From Candidatus Aenigmatarchaeota archaeon (GTDB lineage: Archaea; Aenigmatarchaeota; Aenigmatarchaeia; GW2011-AR5), in contig JACPAH010000015.1 in the NCBI GenBank assembly GCA_016180925.1, positions 1-34,919 on the forward strand: a stretch of DNA of 34,919 nucleotides, in the 5' to 3' direction. This document shows, piece after piece, positions 1 through 8,242 of this stretch (positions are counted from its first letter, which is position 1; every line of letters begins with the position of its first letter). The notes under the pieces are model-generated. The model ran no database searches. It was not told the origin of the DNA and worked only from the letters and a program-made list of their open reading frames with translations. Both the position numbers and the translations under genes were made by a program.

Positions 1-1319
1 CTCCATTTCTCGTAGTCCTCTATGAGCCTGTATATGACGTCGGAATGGAGCAGCTTTATCCGCTTGTCGCCCGCGAACTTCTCCGCCTCGTCGGACGGCT
101 TTACGTTGAAACCTATCACTATTCTGTTGGCGAATTCCCCGTTGGCCTCTGCTGACATGATGTCCTTCCTGGTTATGTCGCCCATCGACGCCTCTCTTAT
201 AGAGTGAGATTTGAATATGACCTTCAGCGCATCCAGACTGCCGACGTTGTCGGCTTTCAGTATGAGCCCCTCCTTCTCGTCGTGAACCTCTATGCTTTCT
301 ATTTCCTTCTCCATCTCCTCCAATATCTTCTCCGCTTCCTCCAGCGTGCCGGCAGTCCTCAGGTAGGAGCCGGCTGCTATGGTGTCGTCAAAGCCGGGCG
401 AAGATATCTTCACGCCGGCTGCCGCCGTTGCCTCGTCTATGCTCCTGAACTTCTTCTCGGCTCTCATGTCGCGGAGCTTTTCCGGTATCAGCAGGGCCCT
501 TATCTTGGCTATCTTTGGGCTCCTTCCGCCAACTACTATTATGTCGCTTTTCCTCACCGTGCCGTTGTATATTATGGCGTCAATTGTCGTTCCGTGGCCG
601 GCCAACTCCCTTACCTCGAGTATCATCCCCTCGCATTTTTCGCTCAGCGCGAGCTTGTCCTTCAGGAACTGCTGGGACAGCCCTATGAGCGTCACCAGAA
701 GGTCGGGGATGCCGTCGCCGTTCTTCGCCGAGACCGGCACCGCCGCGACCGTTTTTGTGAAGTCCTGTACCCTGTCGTAGCGGTCGGTCGGGAAGCCGAA
801 TCGGGAAAGCTCCTCCATGAGTGAGTAGAACTCCTTCTCGAACTCGCCCTTCACGTCGTCTGTCTGCCTGTCAAAATTCTCGAGGAAGCAGTCGCCGCTT
901 TCCCACCCGTCTATCCTGTCTATCTTGTTCACCGCTATCACGAAAGGCGTCTTTTCCATTCTGAGTATCTCTATGCTTTCCTTCGTCTGCGGCATTATCC
1001 CCTCGTTTATGTCCACCACGAGGATGGCAAGGTCGGCTATGCTGCCGCCCCGCCTCCTGAGAGTCGTGAAGGCCTCGTGTCCCGGCGTGTCTATGAAAAG
1101 AAGTCCTGGGACGCTGAGCTTGAAGTTGAATTTAGAAAGAAGAGTTCCGCACAGCCTCTCTATGGTTTCTAGCGGTATTTCAGTCGTTCCTATGGCCTGC
1201 GTTATTCCGCCGGCTTCCCTGCTGGCTATGGCGGTCTGCCTTACCCTATCGAGAAGTGAAGTCTTGCCGTGATCCACATGGCCGAGAACGGCAACTATAG
1301 GCTGCCTTAGAGATGTCAT
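1..1319 (-). CDS. infB: Translation initiation factor aIF5B (IF2-like GTPase), C-terminus beyond the window
   Basis: The frame is open from an ATG at 1319 to the window edge (about 439 residues; archaeal aIF5B is around 600), so the gene is cut by the boundary. The N-terminus reads MTSLRQPIVAVLGHVDHGKT, placing the P-loop GHVDHGKT at residues 13-20. FIDTPGHEAF (G3) and AVNKIDRIDGW (G4 NKID) follow. The family promotes subunit joining and initiator-tRNA placement. There is no N-terminal extension, as is usual in archaea. It lies downstream of ndk on the same strand, a common archaeal arrangement. The 197-nt gap between them is unusually rich in hairpins. Confidence 0.95.
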   Translation of the reverse strand, partial: MTSLRQPIVAVLGHVDHGKTSLLDRVRQTAIASREAGGITQAIGTTEIPLETIERLCGTLLSKFNFKLSVPGLLFIDTPGHEAFTTLRRRGGSIADLAILVVDINEGIMPQTKESIEILRMEKTPFVIAVNKIDRIDGWESGDCFLENFDRQTDDVKGEFEKEFYSLMEELSRFGFPTDRYDRVQDFTKTVAAVPVSAKNGDGIPDLLVTLIGLSQQFLKDKLALSEKCEGMILEVRELAGHGTTIDAIIYNGTVRKSDIIVVGGRSPKIAKIRALLIPEKLRDMRAEKKFRSIDEATAAAGVKISSPGFDDTIAAGSYLRTAGTLEEAEKILEEMEKEIESIEVHDEKEGLILKADNVGSLDALKVIFKSHSIREASMGDITRKDIMSAEANGEFANRIVIGFNVKPSDEAEKFAGDKRIKLLHSDVIYRLIEDYEKW

Positions 1320-1386
1320 ATCTGCCACCGTTGAAACTCATACCGAATTATCCGCTCCTTAATCACAGACATTTATGACAGAAATC

Positions 1387-1476
1387 TTTAAAGGAATAGT
1401 ATTCCTTTAAATGTCCAAAATCCCATCTTAGCGGTGGGATTTTTAAGATGCCAAAAACCTAATGGTTTTTGAGCAT
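1387..1476 (-). repeat. Three hairpins between ndk and infB, including a degenerate two-hairpin element (copy 4)
   Basis: Three stems lie almost end to end: an 11-bp stem with 3-nt loop (1387-1397 with 1401-1411), a 9-bp stem (1417-1425 with 1435-1443), and AAAAACC/GGTTTTT (1453-1459 with 1464-1470) inside an ATGC/GCAT outer pair. Read on the minus strand the last two follow the order hairpin A, GCATCTT, hairpin B seen elsewhere in this window, but the downstream GCAGAT is missing. The loop of the 9-bp hairpin (ATCTTA, 1425-1430) can pair with TAAGAT just after it (1444-1449), allowing a pseudoknot. Confidence 0.7.
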
Positions 1477-1516
1477 ATATAAACACGAACTTTCAGTCTG
1501 TTTCGAAATAGCCGAT

Positions 1517-2038
1517 TCATATTTCAGGAAACCAGAGCGCTATCTCTTTCCCGGCTTCTTCCGCATTCCCCGACGCGTGTATGAGGTTTTTGACCGGCCG
1601 CTTCTCCGAATTGGCCTTCGATATGGTGTCTGTCCCCATGTCGCCGCGTATCGTGCCCTTTTCAGCCGTGGCGGGGTCTGTATACCCTGTTATCTGCCGC
1701 ACGCGCTTTATGGCATCGTCCCCCCCGATTATCATTGCGACAACCGGACCGGATGTCATGTATGAGCGCATCCCTTCCACTATCATCATCCCGTAATCCA
1801 AGAGCTTCTTCTCCGTGTCGAGCTTCTCACCGGCCTTCACTCCTTTCTGCCCTATCGATATCAGGTAGTCCTTGCCGGAAGGATAATGCTTCTGTATAAG
1901 CTCCCTGCTGGCGTTGAGCATCTTCATCTTCTTCACCTTGAGGCCGCCGTTCTCGTAGTATGATATTATTTTCCCTATCATGCCCCTTTGCACGCCGTCG
2001 GGCTTTATAACAACCAAAGTCTCTTCCAAACGAATCAC
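1517..2038 (-). CDS. ndk: Nucleoside diphosphate kinase (long archaeal form)
   Basis: The protein is 173 aa and begins MIRLEETLVVIKPDGVQRG, the NDPK N-terminal strand and nucleotide-binding segment. The catalytic histidine lies in VKNLIHASG near residue 153, with the usual KEIALWF tail. Ordinary NDPKs are 140-150 aa; the extra length is in the middle, around the segment before MIVEGMRSYM, as in some archaeal forms. The enzyme equilibrates nucleoside triphosphates by gamma-phosphate transfer through a phosphohistidine. It precedes infB on the same strand, a conserved archaeal pairing. All expected active-site segments are present. Confidence 0.95.
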   Translation of the reverse strand: MIRLEETLVVIKPDGVQRGMIGKIISYYENGGLKVKKMKMLNASRELIQKHYPSGKDYLISIGQKGVKAGEKLDTEKKLLDYGMMIVEGMRSYMTSGPVVAMIIGGDDAIKRVRQITGYTDPATAEKGTIRGDMGTDTISKANSEKRPVKNLIHASGNAEEAGKEIALWFPEI

Positions 2039-2094
2039 CTGATTTTCCTTTGTGCGAAAGTTTAAGAATATCGGGATAATAATGAAAGGTTGAT

Positions 2095-2349
2095 ATGAAC
2101 AGAAATCTCGAGAAATATAAAACCATACTCAACAATTCCATTATGGCTTTAGCGAAAGCAGGGGCGGCCGGTTCGCCTCGCTTCGTTATGATGTACAGAG
2201 GGGTGTGCCAGCGAGTTGAAAGTCTTGAAAGGCTGGGATTTGGAGATGACAATGTGGTTGAATACAAAAAACTCCTTAACCGCGTTTACGACAGGTTCCC
2301 GGACAGGTTAAAAGGTGAAGGAATCGGAAAATACAAGCTCGATCCTTGA
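2095..2349 (+). CDS. Hypothetical 84-aa protein
   Basis: Open frame from ATG at 2095, 56 bp from the divergent ndk start, with a weak AAAGGTTG ribosome-binding sequence upstream. The product is basic and probably helical (MNRNLEKYKTILNNSIMALA start), with no membrane segment or metal motif. I do not recognise a family. It is the only frame filling this gap and runs in the same direction as rps10, which supports it moderately. Confidence 0.5.
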   Translation: MNRNLEKYKTILNNSIMALAKAGAAGSPRFVMMYRGVCQRVESLERLGFGDDNVVEYKKLLNRVYDRFPDRLKGEGIGKYKLDP

Positions 2350-2422
2350 TAACCGCGACTTTAATACTTTGGCCTAGATTATAAGTAATTGTAATTCGTG
2401 CGTATCCGAAAGAGTGGTTTGG

Positions 2423-2749
2423 ATGAATGTAGCAAGAATAAAGCTCACGGGGAAGGACCCGAAGGAACTTGACATTTTGTGCAGCGAAATCAAGGATGTT
2501 GCAGTCAAGACGGGCGTGGCCGTGTCGGGCCCCATACCGATGCCCACAAAGAGGCTCCGCGTCCCGGTGATGAAGACTCCGTGCGGCGACGGAATGCACA
2601 GGGGAGGCGGCGGTGGCAACTGGGAGACATGGGAGATGCGTATTCACAAGCGGATTCTTGACGTTGGCGCCAACGACCGGGTCCTGAGGCAGATAACCAG
2701 AATAAGGATACCCAGAGACATCAATATTGAGATACAGCTCACTGACTGA
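2423..2749 (+). CDS. rps10: Small subunit ribosomal protein uS10
   Basis: The product starts MNVARIKLTGKDPKELD and contains PMPTKRLRVPVMKTPCGDG and WEMRIHKRILDV, the uS10 core and the loop reaching into the 30S head. Length is 108 aa, normal for archaea. An in-frame GTG at 2414 would add MVW, but the ATG at 2423 gives the usual N-terminus. In many archaea S10 directly follows EF-1alpha; here it precedes it, separated by a small membrane-protein gene. Confidence 0.95.
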   Translation: MNVARIKLTGKDPKELDILCSEIKDVAVKTGVAVSGPIPMPTKRLRVPVMKTPCGDGMHRGGGGGNWETWEMRIHKRILDVGANDRVLRQITRIRIPRDINIEIQLTD

Positions 2750-2783
2750 TTCTTCTTATAAAGGCTTCTGTCGAAATAATTGC

Positions 2784-2990
2784 ATGAATTATAAAGCAGT
2801 TGCTGTTCTGGCTGCTGTCGCTGCCGGTACGGCAGCCGTGGTTTACCTCGCTTCCGTGGGAAATGGAAGAAAAGCTTGCAGGAGTGTCGTGGACGAGATG
2901 CTCGGGGAGCATCCGGGACTTCCGGTAGGCTTCGGGCCCTACAGAGATGCTCCGAAAGGGCGCAGGCCGGACTTCCCGGAAGCCGTGTGA
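2784..2990 (+). CDS. Small single-pass membrane protein, unknown function
   Basis: 68 aa from the ATG at 2784. Residues 5-24 form a hydrophobic helix (AVAVLAAVAAGTAAVVYLAS) followed by a basic stretch and a short polar tail rich in Gly and Pro. The family is not recognised. It lies 34 bp after rps10 in the same direction and may be co-transcribed. The in-frame upstream start at 2727 overlaps the end of rps10 and seems less likely. Confidence 0.55.
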   Translation: MNYKAVAVLAAVAAGTAAVVYLASVGNGRKACRSVVDEMLGEHPGLPVGFGPYRDAPKGRRPDFPEAV

Positions 2991-3080
2991 GAGGCCGTTT
3001 TTGCCCGCCGATTTTCAAGTGTTTTTGTCAGCTGTTTTGCAGGATAACGGGTTAAGTGCCCGGTTTTTGTGAAAACCAAA

Positions 3081-3199
3081 CACTTAAAAAGATTCTGTTG
3101 TAAAACAACTAGACGGCTATATCATAAGCGGATGTTTTCATCCGAAAACACGTTCAAATGCCGTTTTATGCGCATCGATAACGATTATCGACTGGAGGT
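3081..3199 (+). promoter_or_regulatory. EF-1alpha promoter and structured 5' leader
   Basis: A TATA-like CACTTAAAAA (3081-3090) lies about 120 nt before the start codon, implying a leader of roughly 95 nt, long for this genome. The leader holds two mutually exclusive hairpins: CGGATG/CATCCG (3129-3134 with 3139-3144) and GTTTTC/GAAAAC (3134-3139 with 3144-3149). Just before the strong GGAGGT (3194-3199) is a 7-bp, 3-nt-loop hairpin (3175-3181 with 3185-3191). The arrangement suggests control of translation, but nothing proves it. Confidence 0.55.
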
Positions 3200-3207
3200 A
3201 GTTCATA

Positions 3208-4476
3208 ATGGCAGAAAAGAAACCGCACTTTAACCTGGTAACGATAGGTCACGTCGACCACGGCAAGTCGACCCTGGTAGGCAGATTGCTCTACGACACG
3301 GGAGCCATAAAGGAGGAGCAGATGAAGAAGCTCAGGGACCTCGCCAAGGAGCTCAAGAAGGAAACCTTCGAGTTTGCTTTCGTCATGGACAACCTCAAGG
3401 AAGAGAGGGAGCGCGGCGTCACGATAGACATCATGCACAAGAGGTTCGACACGAACAAGTTCTATTTCACCATAATAGACGCTCCCGGACACAGGGACTT
3501 CGTCAAGAACATGATTACAGGCACTTCCCAGGCTGACGGAGCTATATTAGTATGTTCGGCCAAGGAAGGCGTCCAGGAGCAGACCAAGGAGCATGCTTAT
3601 CTTGCAAAAGTGCTCGGCGTGAAGCAGGTCATAGTGGCGATAAACAAGATGGATGCTGTTGGTTATGACGAGAAGAAGTATGCCGAAACAAAGGAGGCAA
3701 TGACAAAGCTCCTGAAAGGCATCGGGTACAAGACAGAGGAGATAAACTTCGTGCCCACTTCAGGTTACGTGGGTGACAACGTCGCCAAGAAGAGCGACAA
3801 GACGGCATGGTACAAGGGCCCGACTCTCGTCGAGGCTCTGGACATGTTCACCCTTCCGGAGCAGCCAGTGGACAAGCCTCTGAGGGTTCCCATACAGGAT
3901 GTTTACACGATTACCGGCATCGGCACCGTCCCTGTGGGCCGTGTGGAAACAGGCGTCCTGAAGGTCAACGACAAGGTTGTTTTCGTGCCTTCCGGGACTC
4001 AGGGCGAGGTGAAGACCATAGAGATGCACCATGAGCAGTCTCCTGAGGCGAAGCCCGGCGACAACATAGGCTTCAACGTCCGAGGCGTCGGAAAGGGTGA
4101 TATAAAGAGGGGAGATGTCATGTGCCACCCGCAGAATGCGGCCAAGAAGGTCAAGGAGTTCACGGCACAAATCGTTGTTTTGAACCACCCGTCGGTCATC
4201 TCGAAAGGCTACACTCCGGTGTTCCACGTGCACACATCTCAGGTAGCGTGCACTGTGACCGAGATAACCAAGAAGCTTGACCCGAAGACGGGGCAGGTCG
4301 CGCAGGAGAATCCGGACTTCATAAAGACCGGTGACGCCGCTATCATAAAGTGCGTTCCCACAAAGCCGCTCATAATAGAGAAGCAGACCGAGATACCGCA
4401 GATGGCGCGCTTCGCGATAAGGGACATGGGCCAGACCGTGGCTGCAGGCGTCTGCATAGATGTCGTGCCTGCATAG
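3208..4476 (+). CDS. tuf: Translation elongation factor EF-1alpha
   Basis: 422 aa. G1 GHVDHGKS at residues 14-21, DAPGH at 91-95, NKMD at 146-149. Domains 2 and 3 are complete ([11 protein letters not shown], then [19 protein letters not shown] near the C-terminus). The GTPase delivers aminoacyl-tRNA to the ribosome. The start is fixed by GGAGGT 8 nt upstream and by the canonical [15 protein letters not shown] terminus. A poly-T tract follows the stop. No interruption of the P-loop is present, unlike EF-2 nearby. Confidence 0.98.
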   Translation: MAEKKPHFNLVTIGHVDHGKSTLVGRLLYDTGAIKEEQMKKLRDLAKELKKETFEFAFVMDNLKEERERGVTIDIMHKRFDTNKFYFTIIDAPGHRDFVKNMITGTSQADGAILVCSAKEGVQEQTKEHAYLAKVLGVKQVIVAINKMDAVGYDEKKYAETKEAMTKLLKGIGYKTEEINFVPTSGYVGDNVAKKSDKTAWYKGPTLVEALDMFTLPEQPVDKPLRVPIQDVYTITGIGTVPVGRVETGVLKVNDKVVFVPSGTQGEVKTIEMHHEQSPEAKPGDNIGFNVRGVGKGDIKRGDVMCHPQNAAKKVKEFTAQIVVLNHPSVISKGYTPVFHVHTSQVACTVTEITKKLDPKTGQVAQENPDFIKTGDAAIIKCVPTKPLIIEKQTEIPQMARFAIRDMGQTVAAGVCIDVVPA

Positions 4477-4483
4477 CCCGCGA

Positions 4484-4516
4484 TTATTCTTTTTTCAATC
4501 ATCTATTTTTTTGGCG
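4484..4516 (+). terminator. Poly-T terminator after EF-1alpha
   Basis: Two T-rich runs (ATTCTTTTTTC and ATTTTTTTGG) begin 7 nt after the stop codon, typical of archaeal intrinsic termination without a stable hairpin. Confidence 0.6.
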
Positions 4517-4578
4517 GTCTTACTCCATCACATATTGCAGAAATAAAGGGAAGCAAAGAAAGGTTTAGTAAGGAATAT

Positions 4579-4863
4579 TTAACATTTTTTTAAATTTTCA
4601 TTTATTTGTCTTTCAATTATTTCTTTACTGATTCCCATACTTTCTATATACACTTTCCCGAAAGACGATATTTCATATTTACTATATGTTGTTTCTACAA
4701 ACCCAATGTTTGTTAAGACAGATAACTTCTTTTTTACTATATCTTGACTAATAGAAACATCATTAGATACCTGTTCTAATGTTCTCGGATTCCAATGATA
4801 AAGAGCTATAAGTATGGCAAGTGAGTCAGAGTCATCAAAAATAGTAAGAAGCTCATTTTTCAT
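4579..4863 (-). CDS. Winged-helix (ArsR/MarR-like) DNA-binding protein
   Basis: 94 aa from ATG 4863, preceded by AGGTG; a GTG at 4872 would add three residues. The sequence ALYHWNPRTLEQVSNDVSISQDIVKKKLSVLTNIGFVE fits a helix-turn-helix recognition unit followed by a wing (YSKYEISSFGKVYIES). Such small proteins usually repress nearby genes. A TATA-like run lies at 4873-4895. The gene is much more AT-rich than the ribosomal genes on either side and starts 46 bp downstream of another AT-rich minus-strand gene, so both look acquired. The target is unknown. Confidence 0.7.
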   Translation of the reverse strand: MKNELLTIFDDSDSLAILIALYHWNPRTLEQVSNDVSISQDIVKKKLSVLTNIGFVETTYSKYEISSFGKVYIESMGISKEIIERQINENLKKC

Positions 4864-4908
4864 GGCAGGCACCTATATATATATGTACGCAATTTATAAG
4901 AATTTCTA

Positions 4909-5301
4909 TTATTCATTTAACTTCACTCCAAGACGTTTTCTGACTCTTAAAACCAGCTTTCTTTCCCTCAATTCCTCATGTAGCAGCTCGCATAATTCTT
5001 CGGCTGTATCGTACTCTATCTTGGTCTTGTTACTACCACAAAGCCATCCATCTATCATTGAACCAAGAGGTACACCCCTTTTGATACAAAATATGGTCTT
5101 TTCTGGATCTTCTTTATTGTTTTCTTCAGCCAATGTTGAGTTATGACCGGATTTTTTAAGATAATCATTTACTTGTGTCGTAGGATACGGATTCGGAAGG
5201 TCTGTAAATGTATTACCACAGACTAAAATATCTAAAGAGTCTGAATCTACATTTCCTCTTGCAAGCCGTGCAATATCAAAATAATTTGTTATTATAATCA
5301 C
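4909..5301 (-). CDS. Hypothetical 130-aa protein (AT-rich patch)
   Basis: Complete frame from ATG 5301. Contains CIKRGVPLGSMIDGWLCGSNKT and a charged C-terminus (ELLHEELRERKLVLRVRKRL). No family recognised; no signal peptide or membrane helix. It lies upstream of the winged-helix gene on the same strand with a 46-nt gap, so the two could form an effector-regulator unit, but that is inference only. Confidence 0.6.
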   Translation of the reverse strand: MIIITNYFDIARLARGNVDSDSLDILVCGNTFTDLPNPYPTTQVNDYLKKSGHNSTLAEENNKEDPEKTIFCIKRGVPLGSMIDGWLCGSNKTKIEYDTAEELCELLHEELRERKLVLRVRKRLGVKLNE

Positions 5302-5417
5302 CGTTGTGGTTTATTGTCAATACTTTGAAAAAAGCGTTTAAATCCTTGAAAGTCCCACAAATGTCACACAAAACGAGGAGAAGAAAACTTTAAAGACAAA
5401 TATTTAGAAATAGAAGC

Positions 5418-5543
5418 ATGGGAAAGAGAGTTTGTTATAAGTGTTCGCATCCTGTAAATTGCGACGAATGTGGAGAATGTTGTGGACATTGCTGTAGGTG
5501 GGAAAAAGACCAATTAAAACAAATGAGCAAAGGCAAAAAATAA
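5418..5543 (+). CDS. 41-aa Cys-rich zinc-binding miniprotein
   Basis: ATG at 5418. Residues include C6-x2-C9, H11, C15-x2-C18, C21, C22, H24, C25, C26, then a basic tail ending KGKK. Eight cysteines in 41 residues cannot be chance, and the spacing suggests one or two zinc knuckles. A TTTAAAG box about 27 nt upstream supports a leaderless transcript. The family is not recognised. It runs opposite to both the AT-rich pair and EF-2. Confidence 0.65.
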   Translation: MGKRVCYKCSHPVNCDECGECCGHCCRWEKDQLKQMSKGKK

Positions 5544-5597
5544 AGTCCAATCTGTTACATCAACCTCAAAGTCCCGTAGATGTTACAGAACGAGCCT

Positions 5598-7847
5598 CTA
5601 TAACGACAGCGGCGCGTCCTTGTTGAGGCCCTTCTTCTCGCGTATCCTCTGGATAACGCCCTGCTTCAGCTCTTCAGGCAACTTCTCGAACATCACGTCT
5701 ATCAACTTCTCGAACATCACGTCTATCAATGAGTAAAAGCCTTTGCCGCCTGTGGCGCTCTTCAGCTGGCCTTCGAACCCGAACATCTCGGCGACTGGCA
5801 TCTTCGCCTGTATCTGCGCCGCGCCCATCTCTGTCTTGACATCCATCACCTGGCCCCTCTTGTTCTGCACCTGGTTCATGGCAGGCCCCATCAGCTCCTC
5901 AGGGACGTCTATCCTTATCACCTGTATCGGCTCCAGTATGGACGGCTTCGCCCTCAGTATGGCCTCCTTTATCGCATCGCTTACCGCAGGCAGGACCTGC
6001 GCAGGCCCCCTGTGTATCGCGTCCTCGTGAAGCTTCGCGTCATCTATCATGATTTTCATGCCGGAGCACGGCTCTCTGGCGAGCGGCCCGCTGTCCGTCA
6101 CGCTGGTGAATGCCTCGATTATCAGCTCCATGGTCTCGTTCAGGTACTGTATGCCCTTGGTTCCGTCTATGAGGAGACACCTGTTGTGGATTTCCTGCAG
6201 CTTCTTTGCCTCGTTCCTCGGCAGCCCGGCCTCAGTAAGCTGCTGGGTGACCTCCTTTATGTACTTCCTGACGTTCTTCTCGTTTATCTTACCCTCTGCA
6301 AGCGCCTCGTAGACGCCGTCTTCCAGGGGCTCGACTTTCATGAAGAACCTGTTATGCTTGTTTGAAGACTTTCCCTCGACGACAGGGCTCCCGCCCCTTA
6401 TCGTCTCCCTGTATATGACTATCGGCGGCGACGCGACTATTTCTATTCCCTTGTCCTTCAGCGGCCTCTCTATCTTGGCGTCTATATGGAGCTCGCCGAG
6501 GCCCGATACCAGATATTCCCCTGTTTCCTCGTCTATCTTCACCGTGAGCGTGGGGTCTTCCCTGCTGACCTGCTTGAGGAACCCGATGAGTTTTGGCAGG
6601 TCCTTCGGGTCCTTGCACTCGACGCTCTTCGTGACGACAGGCTCGAACATGTGCTTTATGGCCTCGAACGGCTCTATCTCCTTCTCGGGGTCGCACAGCG
6701 TTTCCCCGGAAAAAGTGTCAGTCAGGCCGACTATGCCGACGATGTTGCCTGCCGGTATCTCATCCATCTGCACCCTCTGGGCGCCCTTGTAGACGGAAAC
6801 CTGCTGTATCCTCTTTGTCATGTGCTGGCCCACAAGCCTTACTTCCTGCCCCTTCTTCACCATGCCCGAGAATATCCTTCCAGCAGCGACCAGGCCGGCG
6901 TGCGGGTCAGGCACTACTTTCGTTATTATCATCGCGAGAGGCCCCTTCTCGTCCATGTTCAGCATGTTTTTCCCGGCTTCGCTGCCGACGTCCCCGTGCC
7001 ATATCTTGGTTATCCTGTACTTCTGCGCTTCCTTCGGGTTCGGAAGGTGCCTCGTTACCATGTTGAGAACGACCCTGTGGAGCGGCGCCTTCTTCGAAAG
7101 CTCATCATCCCTTCCGGACGATGTGTATTCTATTACGTCCTTGAACGATATGTTGTTCTTCTTCATGTAGGGTATGGATATCGCCCACTTCCTGTATCCC
7201 GAGCCGAACGCGACCGAGCCGTCGTCCACCTTCACAAGCCATTTCTCGGCAAATTCCTTCTCGGCATATTTTTGTATGAGCCTGTTGACCTGCGTTATTA
7301 TGGCCACGAAGCGCTGCTGCATCTGCTCCGGCGTCAGCTTCAGCTCGCGAATCAGGCGGTCAACCTTGTTTATGAAAAGAACCGGCTTCACCCTTTCGCG
7401 CAAAGCCTGCCTCACCACGGTCTCCGTCTGCGGCATCACGCCCTCGACCGCGTCAGTGAGGATGACCGCGCCGTCCACCGCCCTCATGGCCCTCGTGACG
7501 TCGCCGCCGAAGTCGACATGCCCCGGCGTGTCTATGAGGTTGATAAGATAAGATTTGGTGCCGTCATCAGTCTCGACATCATGTACCATGGACACGTTGG
7601 CGGAGAAAATCGTGATACCCCTTTCCTGCTCCTGCTTGTCGAAGTCCGTGAAGAGCTGCTGGCCGGCAAGCTCCTCCGACATCATGCCTGCTCCCGCTAC
7701 AAGAGAGTCGGTAAGAGTTGTCTATTCGGATTTCAGAGAATATCTCTAAAATTTTCCGTGGTCGATATGGGCTGCAATCGCTATGTTCCTTATCATCTCG
7801 GGCTTGTGCATCAGTTCCGCTATGAGCTCGGTCTTGTCTTTTGCCAT
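5598..7847 (-). CDS. fusA: Translation elongation factor EF-2, interrupted by a 30-nt intron-like insertion
   Basis: The gene starts at ATG 7847 with GGAGG 8 nt upstream (MAKDKTELIAELMHKPEMIR). Thirty nucleotides (7724-7753) with two in-frame TAG codons split the Lys32 codon of the P-loop AHIDHGKTT. Removing them gives 739 aa, normal for archaeal EF-2. A conventional caller would start at 7685 and lose the whole P-loop. Other motifs: IDTPGHVDF (G3), NKVD (G4), DAIHRGPAQ with the diphthamide histidine, and the RIREKKGL tail. An in-frame 24-bp tandem repeat (5679-5726) duplicates IDVMFEKL. EF-2 drives ribosomal translocation and is normally essential, so excision is expected. Confidence 0.95.
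7724..7753 (-). other. Putative 30-nt BHB-type intron in EF-2 mRNA
   Basis: RNA order: exon CGG, bulge AAA, inner 10-bp helix (9 bp UUUUAGAGA/UCUCUGAAA plus a closing A-U) with UAU loop, CCGA, bulge AUA, exon GACAAC. ACGG/CCGA is the central helix with one A-A mismatch. Cutting each bulge after its second nucleotide removes exactly 30 nt and joins GGA-AAG-ACA-ACU (GKTT). The intron is phase 1 in codon 32. There is no clear outer exon-exon helix, so this is a relaxed motif. Alternatives are an assembly insertion or a small hairpin repeat. Confidence 0.75.
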
Positions 7848-8013
7848 GATATATCCTCCAATATAATATGCGTCTTTGAAAATTGTTCCGGTGAAACAAG
7901 TAGAAGACGCCGCTACTCCAGTCAATAAAACAAAAGTGCACCCTTCATTTTCATCTCTATTTTATTTGAAGGGAAGATTAAAATAGGTTTCTTTTGCCTC
8001 TCTTAATCTTATA

Positions 8014-8213
8014 ATGCCGGAATTCTCCCCGGATTTCGGCATGCAAATCCGCATTTGAAAATGTGGATTTATAGTGCTCCAAGGAAACATTCAGGATATT
8101 AGTTTTCTTGGGCACTATCTGCGGAAGACAAAGTATTCCGAGATGCCAAAAAGCTTCGCTTTTTGAGCATATGTGAAGCAAATAAACATGTCGGGATTCT
8201 TTATTTGCTTCAC
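8014..8213. ncRNA. Six consecutive hairpins filling the EF-2/phosphatase spacer (includes element copy 3)
   Basis: This 395-nt gene-free spacer (7848-8242) is nearly all stems: ATGCCG/CGGCAT (8014-8042); 12 bp with 2-nt loop (8045-8070); a long stem ATAGTGC...GCACTAT with an inner 10 bp (8071-8118); CGGAA/TTCCG inside ATCT/AGAT (8117-8144); AAAAAGC/GCTTTTT (8148-8164); and a 14-bp stem GTGAAGCAAATAAA with its complement (8173-8213). The fourth and fifth hairpins form a two-hairpin element on the minus strand. A minus-strand frame at 7978-8181 overlaps but looks like a shadow. A structured RNA or a nest of hairpin repeats is likely. Confidence 0.55.
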
Positions 8214-8242
8214 TTTATAAGCATTGTTCCGGAAAGATTTTC

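Noticed and set aside
204-824. Plus-strand frame inside aIF5B
   Set aside because: Shadow of the minus-strand GTPase; no start signal and no domain.
1387-1476. CRISPR or simple terminator as explanation of the spacer hairpins
   Set aside because: No repeated unit with spacers, and the elements lack poly-T tails; several lie upstream of promoters.
7978-8181. 67-aa minus-strand frame in the hairpin tract
   Set aside because: Overlaps six hairpins, has no RBS and no recognisable sequence; the RNA structure explains the tract better.
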